DNA of 64,000 nucleotides, from NCBI RefSeq assembly GCF_902686445.1, contig NC_062226.1, forward strand, positions 14,604,001 to 14,668,000, in the 5' to 3' direction. Shown one piece after another: positions 44,866 to 55,404 of the stretch. Below the pieces are notes generated by a model. That model ran no database searches. It was not told the DNA's origin and worked only from the letters and a program-made list of their open reading frames with translations. Every line of letters starts with the position of its first letter. The stretch's first letter is position 1. The position numbers were made by a program, and so were the translations under genes. The stretch is from Sciurus carolinensis (Eukaryota; Chordata; Mammalia; Rodentia; Sciuridae).

Positions 44866-44962
44866 GTGGCTCAGTGGTAGAGTGCTTGTCTAGCATGTGT
44901 GAGGCACTGGGTTCAATTTCAGCCCCAAATAAAATAAAGGTCTATTGACAACTAAAAAAAAA
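44866..44962 (+). mobile_element. ID SINE with sciurid-type tail
   Basis: 'gtggctcagtggtagagtgc', then 'ttgtctagcatgtgtgaggc' and 'actgggttcaatttcagccc', followed by AAATAAAATAAAGG and an A9 run. Body and tail are close to the squirrel ID consensus as I recall it, so it is probably a fairly young copy. Confidence 0.9.
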
Positions 44963-45204
44963 ATCCTTGACCTAAACTTTGGACCCTTACCTTGGATATA
45001 AGCACTGCCGTTCAGGAGACAGGCATCCCAGGACTGACTGCTTTGATTTTTGGGAATCTAAGACTCACAGATCAAGAGCCACTGGGCAAGTCCCTCCAAA
45101 GGACCCTCCTAGGGCCATGTCTGGGGAGTGTCTTGCGTGTCTGTGGGGTCTCCCAGGCTTGTTACCGCGGGCAGCCCTGGGAGGTGGGAACGTGAGCTCT
45201 GCAG

Positions 45205-45660
45205 GCGGGTGGACTGAGTCCTCCACATGCAAGGCAGCCACACTCTGCCAAGACCTTACCTCATTCACTTCCTTGTCTAGTCTTGTCTCCTTTCCTCTTG
45301 TTTCTTCCTCCCACTGGCTTCTTCTCAGATTCTGCTGACCGTTCTCTTTGTCCAGAAGGTTCTTACCCAAGATACCCACATGGCTGGTTCCAGCTCCAGT
45401 ATCCCCTGCTCCCCCAGATCCTCCCTAATCCATGGATCTAAAGCAGCACCTCCATCGTGTGTTCTCTCTTTGTCCCTCTTGTCTTTGTCTTGACTTATTT
45501 CTCTTGTCTTTGTCATGATGTAAAATACTTCACTGCTTAATTTATTCCTTGTCTCTGCCTTCTAGAAAATAGGCTTTGTGAGGGAGAAGATAGAAATCTG
45601 ATTGGAAGCTACTTCCAGTGGGTGCCGCCTAGATATTTGTGAAAGAATGAGTGAGTGAAT
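45205..45660 (+). mobile_element. L2 LINE 3' region
   Basis: Plus-strand L2 order: pyrimidine-rich coding-derived part, then 'gtaaaatacttcactgctta', and the terminus 'gaaagaatgagtgagtgaat'. Confidence 0.7.
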
Positions 45661-45850
45661 AGCTAGATGGATAACCTTACACAGACGACTCTGAGAACTC
45701 AGTTGTCTCTTCTGCAAAATGGGACCACTCACACAGGCTTGGTCATGAAGCTGCTTTGGGATGTATGTAGAGTATTCCACAAGGCGTCAGCGTAGAGGAG
45801 TTCCTAAAAGGGGTAGCTTCTGTGACGACTATTATTATTATGATCTTAGC
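45661..45850 (+). mobile_element. MIR SINE, diverged
   Basis: 'gttgtctcttctgcaaaatg' with 'gggaccactcacacaggctt' fits the MIR sense core. Confidence 0.5.
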
Positions 45851-46059
45851 CCATGGCTTTCTTAACTACCTGGCTGCAGGCTCAATGCTTTTCGTCTCTG
45901 CCAGCTCTTGGCAGGTCTGGACTGAGCCCATCTCCCCATCTTCAAGGGACTAAGGAGGTTGAGACCATGGCTGCAGCAACGAGGAGAAATAAGATTGGAA
46001 AGGATACTTAATTCTAAAGGATTGTCCCTAAACCCAGAAAAGACATGTTAAATCAGAGT

Positions 46060-46450
46060 CCTTCCCATAACTCATAGTCTATCTCCATGGAAATGGGCAC
46101 CATATGGAGTTAATTAGTAGAACAACAAAACAATCAATTAGTTCCTTAATTAGTTTTACTAAGAAATGATAACAAACAAACACAAACACTTTATTCCAAC
46201 TAATGCCTGAGCTGCAGTGATAGTTTAATGGCCTTGGAAAGCCAGCTCAGGCGCTGGGCTGCTGCGAACGGAGATTTATTCCCATGATATTGACAGGATC
46301 CCTGGTCTCGGTCCAGCCTGTGTGTTTCATCTTTATGATCAATTATTTACAATATCTGAACACAGCCGTGGGGGTGTCTGGGAGCTTTTCTTTTAGACAG
46401 GGAGAAAAATGCAATAACTCAAATCCTACGAAGCCACCAGACTCCAGAAT
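46060..46450. promoter_or_regulatory. Candidate conserved noncoding element with homeodomain-type sites
   Basis: TTAATTAG, CAATTAG, TTAATTAG and CAATTATT words cluster in 46110-46350, with 'ctgagctgcagtgatag' and 'gctcaggcgctgggctgctg' blocks between. No repeat or simple-sequence explanation is found. The sequence texture resembles a developmental enhancer, but this is inference only. Confidence 0.35.
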
Positions 46451-46454
46451 GATC

Positions 46455-46760
46455 ATTCCCTGAATCATTTATTTGACAAACATTTACTGAGCATTTTCTA
46501 TGTGCCAGCCAGGGCACTGGGCAGGGAGTAGAAAGGGGAATAAGAAGTAATTGATTGTGGGACTCAGTCTGCAGTGGGCTGGTGGAACTGAGGAGTCAGT
46601 GGACACCGCTTCCCCCTGTCATGTTAAATGCTGGATGTTGGGGACTCGGGACACATGGTGGGATGGAGAAGTGGTGTGGGTACAGGGCAGGGGCTCAGGA
46701 AGGCTCTTCAGAGAAGGTGGTGGCTGAACCTCTAAGCGAATGAGATGAAGATGTTGCTGC
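46455..46760 (-). mobile_element. L2 LINE 3' region
   Basis: 'caaacatttactgagcattt', 'tctatgtgccagccagggca' and later 'aggctcttcagagaaggtgg' are antisense L2. Confidence 0.68.
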
Positions 46761-46789
46761 ATCGGTAGCCCAACTGAGTGGAGGACCCA

Positions 46790-46950
46790 CGGGGCTGGGA
46801 TTTGGAAGACCTGAATTCTCCCATCCTGAGGTCAAGTCAAAACCCATCTATTCCCTCTCCTTTAAAGTGGGAAAATGACATCCAAGTTTCTCCTCTCGAA
46901 GGGTCATTCAAGGATCAAATAGAAGTGAAAGTACCTTGCAAACCAAGGGC
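46790..46950 (+). mobile_element. MIR SINE, diverged
   Basis: 'gatttggaagacctgaattc', 'cctttaaagtgggaaaatga' and 'gtgaaagtaccttgcaa' fit sense MIR. Confidence 0.5.
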
Positions 46951-47019
46951 TTCACACAAAATGTAAGATCAGAGCAGAAGATGGGAGGGATCTGCGAGGG
47001 AGAGGGACATTCCAGGAGC

Positions 47020-47110
47020 CCTGTTGTATATCTACATCTGTATCTGCATCTACAGATGCGTCGATACCTGTAACTATATCCAAGTGTGTGGCTGCATACA
47101 CACGTGTGTG
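47020..47110 (+). repeat. TATCTGCATCTACA-type low-complexity tract
   Basis: Imperfect 6-mer units of the kind TATCTG and CATCTA are followed by a short ACACGTGTGTG stretch. Confidence 0.8.
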
Positions 47111-47140
47111 TGCGCAGGGACATACATGAACATCTATCAG

Positions 47141-47320
47141 ATTTTTTTTTTGTGGTACTGGGATTCAAACCCAGGACCTTGCACATAGTAGGCAAACCCT
47201 CTGCCACCGAGATATAGCCCCAGCTCTTTTTATCATTTTTATTGAGATAGAGTCTTTCTAAGTTGCCCAGGCTGGCCTTGAACTTGCTATCCTCTTGCCT
47301 CAGCCTCCTGAGTAGCTGGG
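47141..47320 (-). mobile_element. Composite 7SL/ID SINE (sciurid type)
   Basis: After a T10 tail come 'gtggtactgggattcaaacc' and 'caggaccttgcacatagtag' (ID half). Then 'gttgcccaggctggccttga' and 'cctcagcctcctgagtagct' (7SL/B1 half). Its terminal part grades into the 20-bp tandem array that follows. Confidence 0.87.
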
Positions 47321-47420
47321 ATAACCGGCATGCATCAGAGATAACAGGCATGCGTCAGAGATAATAAGCATGCATCAGAGATAATAAGCATGCATCAGAG
47401 ATAATAAGCATGCATCAGAG
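47321..47420 (+). repeat. 20-bp minisatellite, five units, grown from a SINE end
   Basis: Five exact-length 20-bp units of the type ATAATAAGCATGCATCAGAG run in register. The first two (ATAACCGGCATG..., ATAACAGGCATG...) still resemble the B1 end ATTACAGGCATGCG, and the last three are identical. Confidence 0.93.
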
Positions 47421-47934
47421 ATAAAACTGTTAATGATAAAGAAAGAGATCGAAGTCATGAATAGTGAGCTTCTCCCTGTCAGATGCAAAACCTTCAGAAA
47501 CCACCATTGCTACTGGTTACCTTCTGGGGTTCTCTGTTCCAGCAATGCGTTTTCATAATCTTTTCCCTCTCCTGTGGAACCCTTTCACTTTTTCATGTTC
47601 TGCACCCTAGCCAGCGGTGCCTGGCTGTACCTTTGCATCTACTACTTTCTCTTTAATGGCTGGATGCGATTTTATTATGTGAATACATCTTGATTTATTT
47701 AACCAATTCTCTTTTAATGAACATTTAAGTTGCTTCTCATATCTTGCTACCATAAGCAATGAGTTTTTCTGTTGGGACCTATGAAATTTCACATAACATA
47801 TTGAATTCTCTATTTCTTAAGATAGGGTCTGTTGACTCACTTGATTTTTATTTATGGCTTGAAGAGGAATTGATACCTCCCTTTATTTGTATGCTATTTT
47901 TTCTTTATTTATTGTCAGCAAGGGCTGAAACTGG
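47421..47934. other. Mostly unassigned; LINE-1-like antisense patch at 47640-47765
   Basis: 'cttgatttatttaaccaatt' and 'cttttaatgaacatttaagt' recall an antisense old LINE-1 segment. The rest is not assigned. Confidence 0.4.
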
Positions 47935-48165
47935 CCCAAAACAACTGATTAAAAACAGACAGTAGAATGAATCAGACATAACTTTGCCATATTCATATAT
48001 GAATACATGATAAGTGAAACTCCATCGTATCACGTACAACTGTAAGAATGGGAGCCTGAATAGAAAAAATTCGTACTCCATGTATGTATAATATGTCAAA
48101 ATACTCTCTACTGTCATGTATATCTAAAAAGAACAAACAAACACACAAACACACACAAAAAACAT
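47935..48165 (+). mobile_element. Sciurid-type LINE-derived 3' tail repeat
   Basis: 'ccatattcatatatgaatac', 'cgtatcacgtacaactgtaa', 'gtactccatgtatgtataat' and 'ctctactgtcatgtatatct' lead into an AAAAAGAACAAACAAAC tail. I remember this sequence as common in squirrel genomes and read it as a LINE 3' end or derived SINE. The class is not certain. Confidence 0.6.
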
Positions 48166-48879
48166 TAAATCTAGGACCAGTATCCCTGTTCAACTCACTA
48201 CTATTGTAGGAAGAGAAGCAAATGTTCACACTACTGAATGGAAACATTAAATAACAGCCTTGTAATTGGGGGGACATAAGACCTCTCCCCTCCCATCCTT
48301 GGAACCTACTCAGGACTTCACAGGTATTTGGGCCACATTTAGAAAATTCCGATCCACCTATGACAATTATCTCTTGAGACTCTCGATCGAAGAGAACTAG
48401 GGGTGGGCTTTGGAGTGTGGACCTGCCAGTTGCCTTGGGCTTGGCAGAAGCGAGGGAACTTCTTTGGAGAGGGCACAGGGAGAACAGGAATCAGGTGGCC
48501 TGGAGGATCCACAGCCTTGGATCCTGGCACCTTCCCGCCTCAGGTCCCCTGCAGGCCGACCAACATTCTTCTCATTTTTGCTAAGAGAGGGATTCTGTCC
48601 CTTTGCTATCAACCAAAGTGGGACAGTAGTGGTATTCCTTTAGCATAGACGGAAGAGACTGGAATCACAACTGAATACAATTTGTTCAATCTGTCACCAG
48701 TTAAATGTGATCTCTTTAATCAAACCCTGGTTTTCTCTCCAGTCTTGGGTAAGGTATATCTTTTTATCTCTGTTTTTTGCCTTTGACCGAAGACACTTTT
48801 TTTTCCTGGAGTTTGTCCAAATGAGGCTCCAGGACTTTAAGAGTCAGGTGGATTTGAGGCCCTCCAGAGCTTGCTGTGG
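48166..48879. other. Unassigned sequence
   Basis: No named repeat or gene. Frames under 85 codons only. Confidence 0.35.
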
Positions 48880-49080
48880 AGGTAAGAGCATGGATTCCAA
48901 TGCCAGAAGGCCTGAGTTCGAGTCCTAGGCTGACCCTTAACTAGTCGTGTGATCTGGAACAACTTTCCTTGTCTGTAGAATGGGAATAATAATAATAATA
49001 ATCTCTGGGAAGCTTAAATGTGCTAACACAGAATTAGAAGCATGCTCTCCTGGGTAGTGTTCCTACTATTATGAGTTTCT
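48880..49080 (+). mobile_element. MIR SINE, near full length
   Basis: 'ggtaagagcatggattccaa', 'gcctgagttcgagtcctagg', 'cttgtctgtagaatgggaat' and an AATAAT expansion at 48986-49003. Among the best-preserved MIRs in the window. Confidence 0.85.
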
Positions 49081-49735
49081 CAGGACTGCTAGGAAACTTT
49101 CTTTTGGATCGTTACTTTTCTTGGTGAGCATAAAAAAATTCCCTTCTCTGTGTATTCATTTCTCCCAGTTTCGGCAAACTTGAGGGAGAGATTCGAAAGG
49201 AGAACATAAAGCGAACATCATCAGATCTTAGCATCAGCAATTAAACAAAGCAAAACTATGCATTCACACCCCAAGTTTGTCTCCACCCAGGAAGGATGAG
49301 CTTCTAGATAGACCCTCAGGTTTTCTCTAGTTAAGAAAATAATTTCACTCTCTCCCATCCAATCAATATCTTTGCTGGGTCTATTGTGACTGATAATTTA
49401 AATACAATTGTCTCCTTAGCAACCATCCTTTTACAGGCTGCCTTCCTGCTTTTGAAAGGACTTGCTGCTAGAAAACTCACAGTTTTGTCCAAAAACTTTT
49501 TTTTTTCTACAGGAACAAGATTCCCCCAAACAAACTCTTTAAAAGATGAAAAAATTGGAATAGGATTTCTAAAGTAAAATAACAAAACTATTCATCTAAT
49601 TCATGTAATTATAAAGGTAATGGAACAGGAATTTGCAGAGAGTTGAAGACTATTCAAGGCCTCCATGCTTTGGTTTCAGGAGAGACTGGATGGGACTGGG
49701 AACATGGTGGGCAGGTAGAACCCAACCAGAATCAC
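49081..49735. other. Unassigned AT-rich sequence
   Basis: No repeat family identified. Possible conserved noncoding sequence, without direct support. Confidence 0.3.
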
Positions 49736-49920
49736 AAGACGTTGGAGCTGGAAGAAGGTGGGGAGATGATTTAGTCTAATCCCCCCATCCTTCTCCCCTG
49801 CTTTACAGTGAACAGAAAACCTGAGATTTAATAGCTTCTCCCAAGAGCACACGGCTTCTCTATTAGAGGCCTGAGTGAGATCCAAACCAGGTAAATCCAC
49901 ATTTGAATTGCTGGTTGTGA
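49736..49920 (-). mobile_element. MIR/L2-type antisense fragment
   Basis: 'gttggagctggaagaaggtg', 'gatttagtctaatcccccca' and 'gagatccaaaccagg' follow a common ancient-repeat layout. Exact family unsure. Confidence 0.45.
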
Positions 49921-50790
49921 CAGGTGAATGGTTGTCCCTCTTTGCCTGGAACATGGGACTTCCATTGTCCAAACTGATAAAGTCCTGGTGAACTTGGTCA
50001 CCTTCCTGCTGAGTCAATTTCTAGATAATTTTGGGAAATTGCAGCCTCAATTTCCTCATCTGTGATCATAGTAGTTGTTCATCTCTTGTTTTTGGAGGAT
50101 AAGATCAAATAACAACAGTAAAACTTTCCTTCCTCTCCTCATTTCTTTGTCCAATTAGAACCTCTTGACTTTCTTTAGCTGAAAAAAAGCTGTACTTAGT
50201 TTGAAAGTGATAACAACGATTTGTTTCCAGGTTGTCCCAGACTCGGGGAAGCAGAGAAGGAACATCTTCATTCCAGAAGGTCCAAGACTCAGATACAAGT
50301 CCTGGGAGACTCCCCCAAATGCCACCTACCACGTGAAAAATCAAAATTAGCTTCTTGGCTGCTTTTGGCAGCTGTGATTAATCATTTCATAACGAGACAG
50401 TTGAAGCACAACTATTTATTTGCATTGGATCAAGAAGATTACAGAATATAACATTTTCATAAATTTGTTAGGATTCTAGATGTACGTTAGTGTGATAAAT
50501 AGTTTAGGCTGCAATAGATGTTTCGTTTCAATAAAGTTATTTTTGGGATATATTTACATGATGAAATAACCTATTATTTATCCAACTGCATTTTTATGAA
50601 CTAATTTTTCTTTTTGTGCCGACTTGCAATGGTGATTCATTACTTTCTGCCCTTCAATTTTTCTTTCCTTATAAATGGTTTCTTGTTTATTATTTTAAAG
50701 TGTATATCTCCCTTCAGATCCATCCACCCGTTTCGCATGGGATCTTCTTTCTAAAGCAAACTGCTTCCAAGAACTGGGGGAATTCACATA
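49921..50790. other. Unassigned sequence, AT-rich from 50370
   Basis: The part at 50370-50620 is AT-rich, not simple, and matches no repeat that I know. AATAAA occurs by chance at 50530-50535. No gene call. Confidence 0.3.
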
Positions 50791-50940
50791 AAAATGAGGC
50801 GCTTTATTGTGTCTGGGCTCTGCCACTTACTGGGTCTGTAACCTTCATTACGTTCACCTTTCTCTGCTTCTCAGTTTCCTGACTCAAAAGCATTTGGGTG
50901 CAAATAGGTGCTCAATAATTGTTGAAGGAATAAGTGGGTG
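50791..50940 (+). mobile_element. MIR SINE
   Basis: 'gtctgggctctgccacttac', 'tctctgcttctcagtttcct' and 'aataggtgctcaataattgt' are sense MIR. Confidence 0.75.
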
Positions 50941-51710
50941 ATTGGATGAGGTGAACCTGAAGATAATTGGCTAGTTGTAGGAAAGATTTTAGACTGGAAA
51001 GTCATATGTAGGAGTCTTCTTTAGAGGAGGTTTGGCTGTCATTTCCCAGAGAGATGTGGACTGAGACGTTTCTTTGTACCTGGGCATTAGTCTGCTACTT
51101 CTTCATCTATAGTAAGAAGAGGCTATGGGTTCCTGAAAGGCTCTGGATACCTGGTACTTTATTGAGTTTGGGGATTAAGTTCCTCAGGAAAGTAGTTTTT
51201 TTTTTTTTTTTTAATTCAAGAAGGGATGTTATATGTCTATTTCCTTCAAACAAACTAAGACAATCAGCAAAGATTGAAGTAAAAAATTGGTAATTATTTG
51301 CAAAAAGTGTGATTAGGTAGATAGTGCAGATTCTTTGCTTAACCAAACTTTGGTCAGGCCTCTGAATACTTAGGCCCAGCTGAACATTTCCTTATAAAAT
51401 TCAGTTTTAGCAAGAACACTGCTGAATCAGTTTAGCAGGAATTCCTTGCCCTTGATATATACTCATTCTTGATATCTGAACAGGTTCCTTATCCTCCACC
51501 GTCCCTTGGCTGGTGTCTGCTCACCTGACCTGTCTTCAGTGATAATCCAGGTAGGTAGGCTGAGTCAGATTCCCCCTTTTTCCCAAATGGTTCTTCTTAG
51601 AATTTGTTTATCTTCTGGTTTAAATTTTATTTTTGCAAATTTTATAGAGAAAGTTTTTCTGCTAATGATAATTCACCACTGAAAGACATTTTTGTGGAAT
51701 AAGACCCCAA
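50941..51710. other. Unassigned sequence with a T18 tract near 51197-51214
   Basis: No repeat family or gene recognised besides the homopolymer. Confidence 0.35.
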
Positions 51711-51731
51711 CTTTCTTTCTTTCTTTACTTT

Positions 51732-51799
<68 letters not shown>

Positions 51800-51894
51800 T
51801 CCTCTCTCTCTCTCTCTCCCTTCCTTCCTTCCTTCCTTTCTTCCTTCCTTTCTCTCTCTCTCACTTTCTCTCTTTTCTTTCTTTCTTTCTTTTT
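51711..51894 (+). repeat. (TTTC)n / (TTCC)n / (CT)n microsatellite at a SINE tail
   Basis: About 80 bp of TTTC units are followed by CT and CTTCC units. It ends exactly where an antisense ID SINE starts, so on the minus strand it is the expanded A-rich tail (GAAA)n of that SINE. Confidence 0.95.
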
Positions 51895-51945
51895 GGGTAC
51901 CAGGGATTGAACTCAGGGGCACTTAATCACTGAGCATTTTTCAAA
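51895..51945 (-). mobile_element. ID SINE, 3' part, antisense
   Basis: 'gggtaccagggattgaactc' then 'aggggcacttaatcactgag' is antisense ID. The remaining 5' part is lost or too diverged. Confidence 0.75.
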
Positions 51946-52027
51946 CCCAGGTCTGATGACTTGGGGTACCTGGAGTGACCATAAGAATTTCTTTCCTTTA
52001 AAGCACACTTATATATTATTCAAATTC

Positions 52028-52029
<2 letters not shown>

Positions 52030-52067
<38 letters not shown>

Positions 52068-52078
52068 ACACACACACA
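52030..52078 (+). repeat. (CA)n microsatellite
   Basis: About 24 CA units with one TA interruption. Confidence 0.97.
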
Positions 52079-52214
52079 ATTTCAAATCACAAGCATCAGG
52101 GAAGATGAAGATGAAACACTTGATTCACAAAGTGACCAGGAATGATAATGAAATACTATAGGCAGTTGGTGGTGAAGGGGTTATGGTGGGTTCATGTTCA
52201 CTTTTTGTAGTGGG

Positions 52215-52900
52215 AGAGAGATGGATAAAAATCATTTATCCATCCATCTACTCAAAAAATATTCACCGAGTGCTTACTATCAGGTACCCTCAAACACTGA
52301 GGGGACAGAAAAATAGTATTCAGACCTTGCCTTCTAAGTGGTCATGGCTTTTAGTGTGGGTTTGGACAAGTTGGGAAATGTAAACTTATAGTGATAAGAG
52401 TCATGTTAGAACCAGCATGGGGGCCATGGGGTCCAGAAGAAGGTGGATTTGGTATGTGAAGAGGGAGTGTTCAATGGGAGGCTAACTTCTGAGCTGAGCT
52501 ATGAAGGAAGAGAAAGGACATTCAGGCGGACAGTATGGGGAATGAAACTCTAGGCAGGAAGAACTGCTTTTGAAGGGGTGGAAATGAGAGTGAAGGGGTG
52601 AATGAGAGGAGCCACCGGGAGTTCACTCTGGCGGGAGTATGAGGACTGAGGTAGCAACATGTATAAGGTCATGCTCAAAGGGTTGTGAGGACTAGATTGA
52701 GGGACTTGGCCCTTTATCTGAAGCTCCTGGGGAGCTATGGAAGATCTGTAACCAGGGAGTGACACAATTGGGCATGGTTTCAGCAAGATCCCACTGGTAA
52801 TAGTTGGTTTGAGGGGAGACTGGAGGAGGCATCCTGGGGCAGGGAGACTAGTGAGGGAGGAATGGATGCTGCTTTTCAGGAGAGGGATGCAGCAGTGGAG
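52215..52900 (-). mobile_element. L2-type LINE region, long antisense copy
   Basis: 'ttcaccgagtgcttactatc' and 'cagaccttgccttctaagtg' form the antisense L2 3' end. Later blocks such as 'cttggccctttatctgaagc' and 'gtaaccagggagtgacacaa' follow the same ancient element as I recall it. The 127-codon minus frame at 52550-52933 lies in it. Confidence 0.55.
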
Positions 52901-52945
52901 GGGGAAAGAGTGGGTAGACCCTGGGCTAAACAATTTAAGGAGACC

Positions 52946-53177
52946 ATCTTAGCCAGTTTTTTTTTTTTTTTTCATCACTTTGACCAAAAGATCTGATAAG
53001 AATAATTAGAGGAGAAAAAGTTTATTTGGCTCAGTTTCAGAGGTCTCAGTCCATAGACAGCAGCTGACTCCATAGCTCTGGCTGGAGGTGAGGCAGAACA
53101 ATATGGCAGAAGGGCATGGGGGAGGAGGCAGCTCGGGACATGACCACCCACCAGGAAGGAGAGAGCGGGAGGTGGAG

Positions 53178-53252
<75 letters not shown>

Positions 53253-53476
53253 CCTTCCACTTACCAGGGACAAAATATAAACCCCACATATGCCTCCAGT
53301 GACCTGCTTCCTCTAGCCACTCCCTCCCTGCCTATAGTTACTGCCCAGTTATTCCATCAGAGGATTAGTTCACTGGTTAGTTTACAGCTCCCATAATCTC
53401 ATCACTTTGCCTCTGAACCTTCTTACATTCTCACTCATGAGTTTTTTTGGGGACACTTCATATCTAAACCATAATA
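52946..53476 (-). mobile_element. Solo LTR, family 'A', antisense, with internal (GA)n
   Basis: It starts 'tcttagccag' plus a T-run and has 'gtttatttggctcagtttca' and 'ggggacacttcatatctaaa'. A (GA)n tract at 53180-53252 expands its middle. Flanks agacc (52941-52945) and agact (53477-53481) are a possible decayed 5-bp duplication. Confidence 0.75.
53180..53252 (+). repeat. (GA)n microsatellite inside an LTR
   Basis: About 36 GA units with a single AAAG interruption, grown from a GAGAGAAAGAG part of the LTR that is also visible in the sister copy near 6740. Confidence 0.96.
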
Positions 53477-53493
53477 GAGACTAAATGAAGATA

Positions 53494-53900
53494 AGTTATG
53501 GTTTGCATAGGAGGTGTGAATGCTGGAATGTTCAGAGTTGAAGTGATTGGATTATGAGAGCTGTAACCTGAGTAGTCCCTCCTAGTTTGAATAGACTAAC
53601 TGGTGTTAACTATAGGCAGGCGGGGTGTGGCTAGAAGTGGTCACTGGGGGCATGCCTGGAAGGGGGCATCTTCCTTGTGGTCCCTTCTACCTTGGTTCTC
53701 TCTGCTTTCTGGCTGCCACGGATAGAGTAGCACTCTTTCACCATGCCCTTTGCTATGATGTCTTGCTGTGGGCCCAGAGCAATGGAGTCAGCTGACTATG
53801 GACTAAACCCCTGGAACTGTGAACCAAAAAAACCTTTTCCACCTCTCAGTTGTTCTTGTAAGGTATTTTGGTCACAGCAACAAAAAGCTGAGTAACACAG
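53494..53900 (+). mobile_element. 5' LTR of a near-complete MaLR-type element (family 'A')
   Basis: It starts GTTATGGTTTGCATAGGAGG and ends CAACAAAAAGCTGAGTAACACA. The internal region follows at once with a TGGTGCTGAGAGGAGGG block, in the position of a primer-binding site. The partner 3' LTR is at 55405-55834. Confidence 0.8.
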
Positions 53901-55404
53901 AAATTGGTGCTGAGAGGAGGGTTCACTACTATGAATAAGCTGACCAAGTGGTTCAAAAGCCTTTGGAACTCGTTTGCAGAAGGAATTTGTAAAAGTTTGA
54001 AGATACAGGCTAGAGGAGACTTAGAATGTTGTAAGCAGAGCTTCAAGTGTTATTCTGATGGGAGCTCAGAAGAACAGAATGTACATATTAAAAATATGTG
54101 CTCATGAGGTTTCAGAGGAGGGTCAGGACTAAACTAGAAATTGAACTAGAGGTCATGCATATTACATTCTGGCAAAAACTTGTCTATGTTTTGCTCACAC
54201 CCTAACATTTTGTGTGAGGCCAAACCTAAAAGTGATGGAATCATTATCTGACAGAAAATGTGAAGGAGGCACAGTATTTAGGCAGTGGCATGGACATTGC
54301 TGGCAGTTTTTAGCCAGGTTTACTGTGGGAGTTTGGATCAGAAAGCAGAGCTGAAGGATTTTAAGAACTTGCAGTTTGACCAGAAAAGTACATCTAACAC
54401 TGGGTGCAAGAAAGCTGTGCTTGTTGAAGAGATTATAGCCCCTAAAGAGATAGTAAGTACTTTCCACAGACACAATAGGAAAGATAGCTTGAGAGCATCT
54501 CAGGAATTTTCAAGGCCATACCCATGGCAAGCACCAAGGTATAGAATGGAAAATTCTTTTGAGAAGAGAGCACTGGGACACCTTGTTTCCAAAGGAAGTC
54601 TAGGAAGTTGTTTCTCTGTGCTCAAACACTCAGGCAATAAGAAACCACTGCATCCATGATTCCAAGGAACCCAGGTACTGAGTGAGCTGGGGGAAGACTT
54701 TGGTGACCTACACGTGATGCTGGTTCTGAAGGAATGCTAAGTGTTGGACGTAGGGGGTCATGGAGGCTTCCACTGAGTTTCCAAAAGAAGACCTGGGAGG
54801 TTAGGCCAAGTGTAGCCGGGTCAGAATCCCTGTAAGCTGCCTCTGAAGGGTCTATGCATGAAGTAGTGAAGGTGAAACAAAAGCTGGAATGGAGACTGCA
54901 GGAATGGAGAGATGCCAGTAATGTGGAATGTCTGCTGAGAAAAGCTGCTAGCTATGGAGAGATCCAGGCTGAAAGAGAGCCCATGTGCACTGCAACTGGC
55001 AAGACTGTAGGGGTAGGACTGCCCAAACCATTTGGAAATCACATCATCACCATGTGCCTCAGATGCTGGAGGTGAAGCTACAGAAAATGTTTTCTCAGCT
55101 GGGTTTCAGTTTTGCTTTGTCCCATCCTTCTTTCTATTCCTCCCTTTTGGAATGGAAATTTTTACTCTGCACCAGTGTATATTGGAGAGATATCTATATC
55201 TATATCTATATGTATATCTATATCTATATCTAAATCAGTATTTATAGATATAGGCTATATGTAGCACAAGAGTTGCCTTGAGTCTCAGAGGAGACTTTGG
55301 ACTTGGACTTTTGGGCAATGCTAGAAATGTTAAGGCTGGAAATCTTGGACTAAATGAAGTTTTCACTGTGAGATGGACATGAACTTTTGGGAATCAGGGT
55401 GGAA
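53901..55404 (+). mobile_element. Internal region of the MaLR-type element, noncoding
   Basis: About 1.5 kb lies between the two LTRs. It begins 'aaattggtgctgagaggagg'. The longest frame is 124 codons (54285-54659) and resembles no gag, pol or env domain that I know. MaLR elements were mobilised in trans by ERVL enzymes, so lack of coding is expected. A TATATC tract lies at 55189-55232. Purine-rich sequence near 55390-55404 sits where the polypurine tract should be. Confidence 0.72.
55189..55232 (+). repeat. (TATATC)n microsatellite
   Basis: About seven TATATC/TATCTA units with one TATATG variant. Confidence 0.93.

Noticed and set aside
44866..44962. tRNA gene
   Set aside because: tRNA-like A/B-box sequence belongs to an ID SINE with an A-rich tail and lacks a foldable cloverleaf. 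MIR copies at 48880 and elsewhere are rejected for the same reason.
47321..47420. CRISPR-like array (five regular repeats)
   Set aside because: Units are contiguous with no spacers and derive from a SINE end in a mammalian genome.
54285..54659. Retroviral gag- or pol-like gene inside the MaLR-type element
   Set aside because: The 124-codon frame matches no retroviral domain that I know, and elements of this class are normally noncoding inside.
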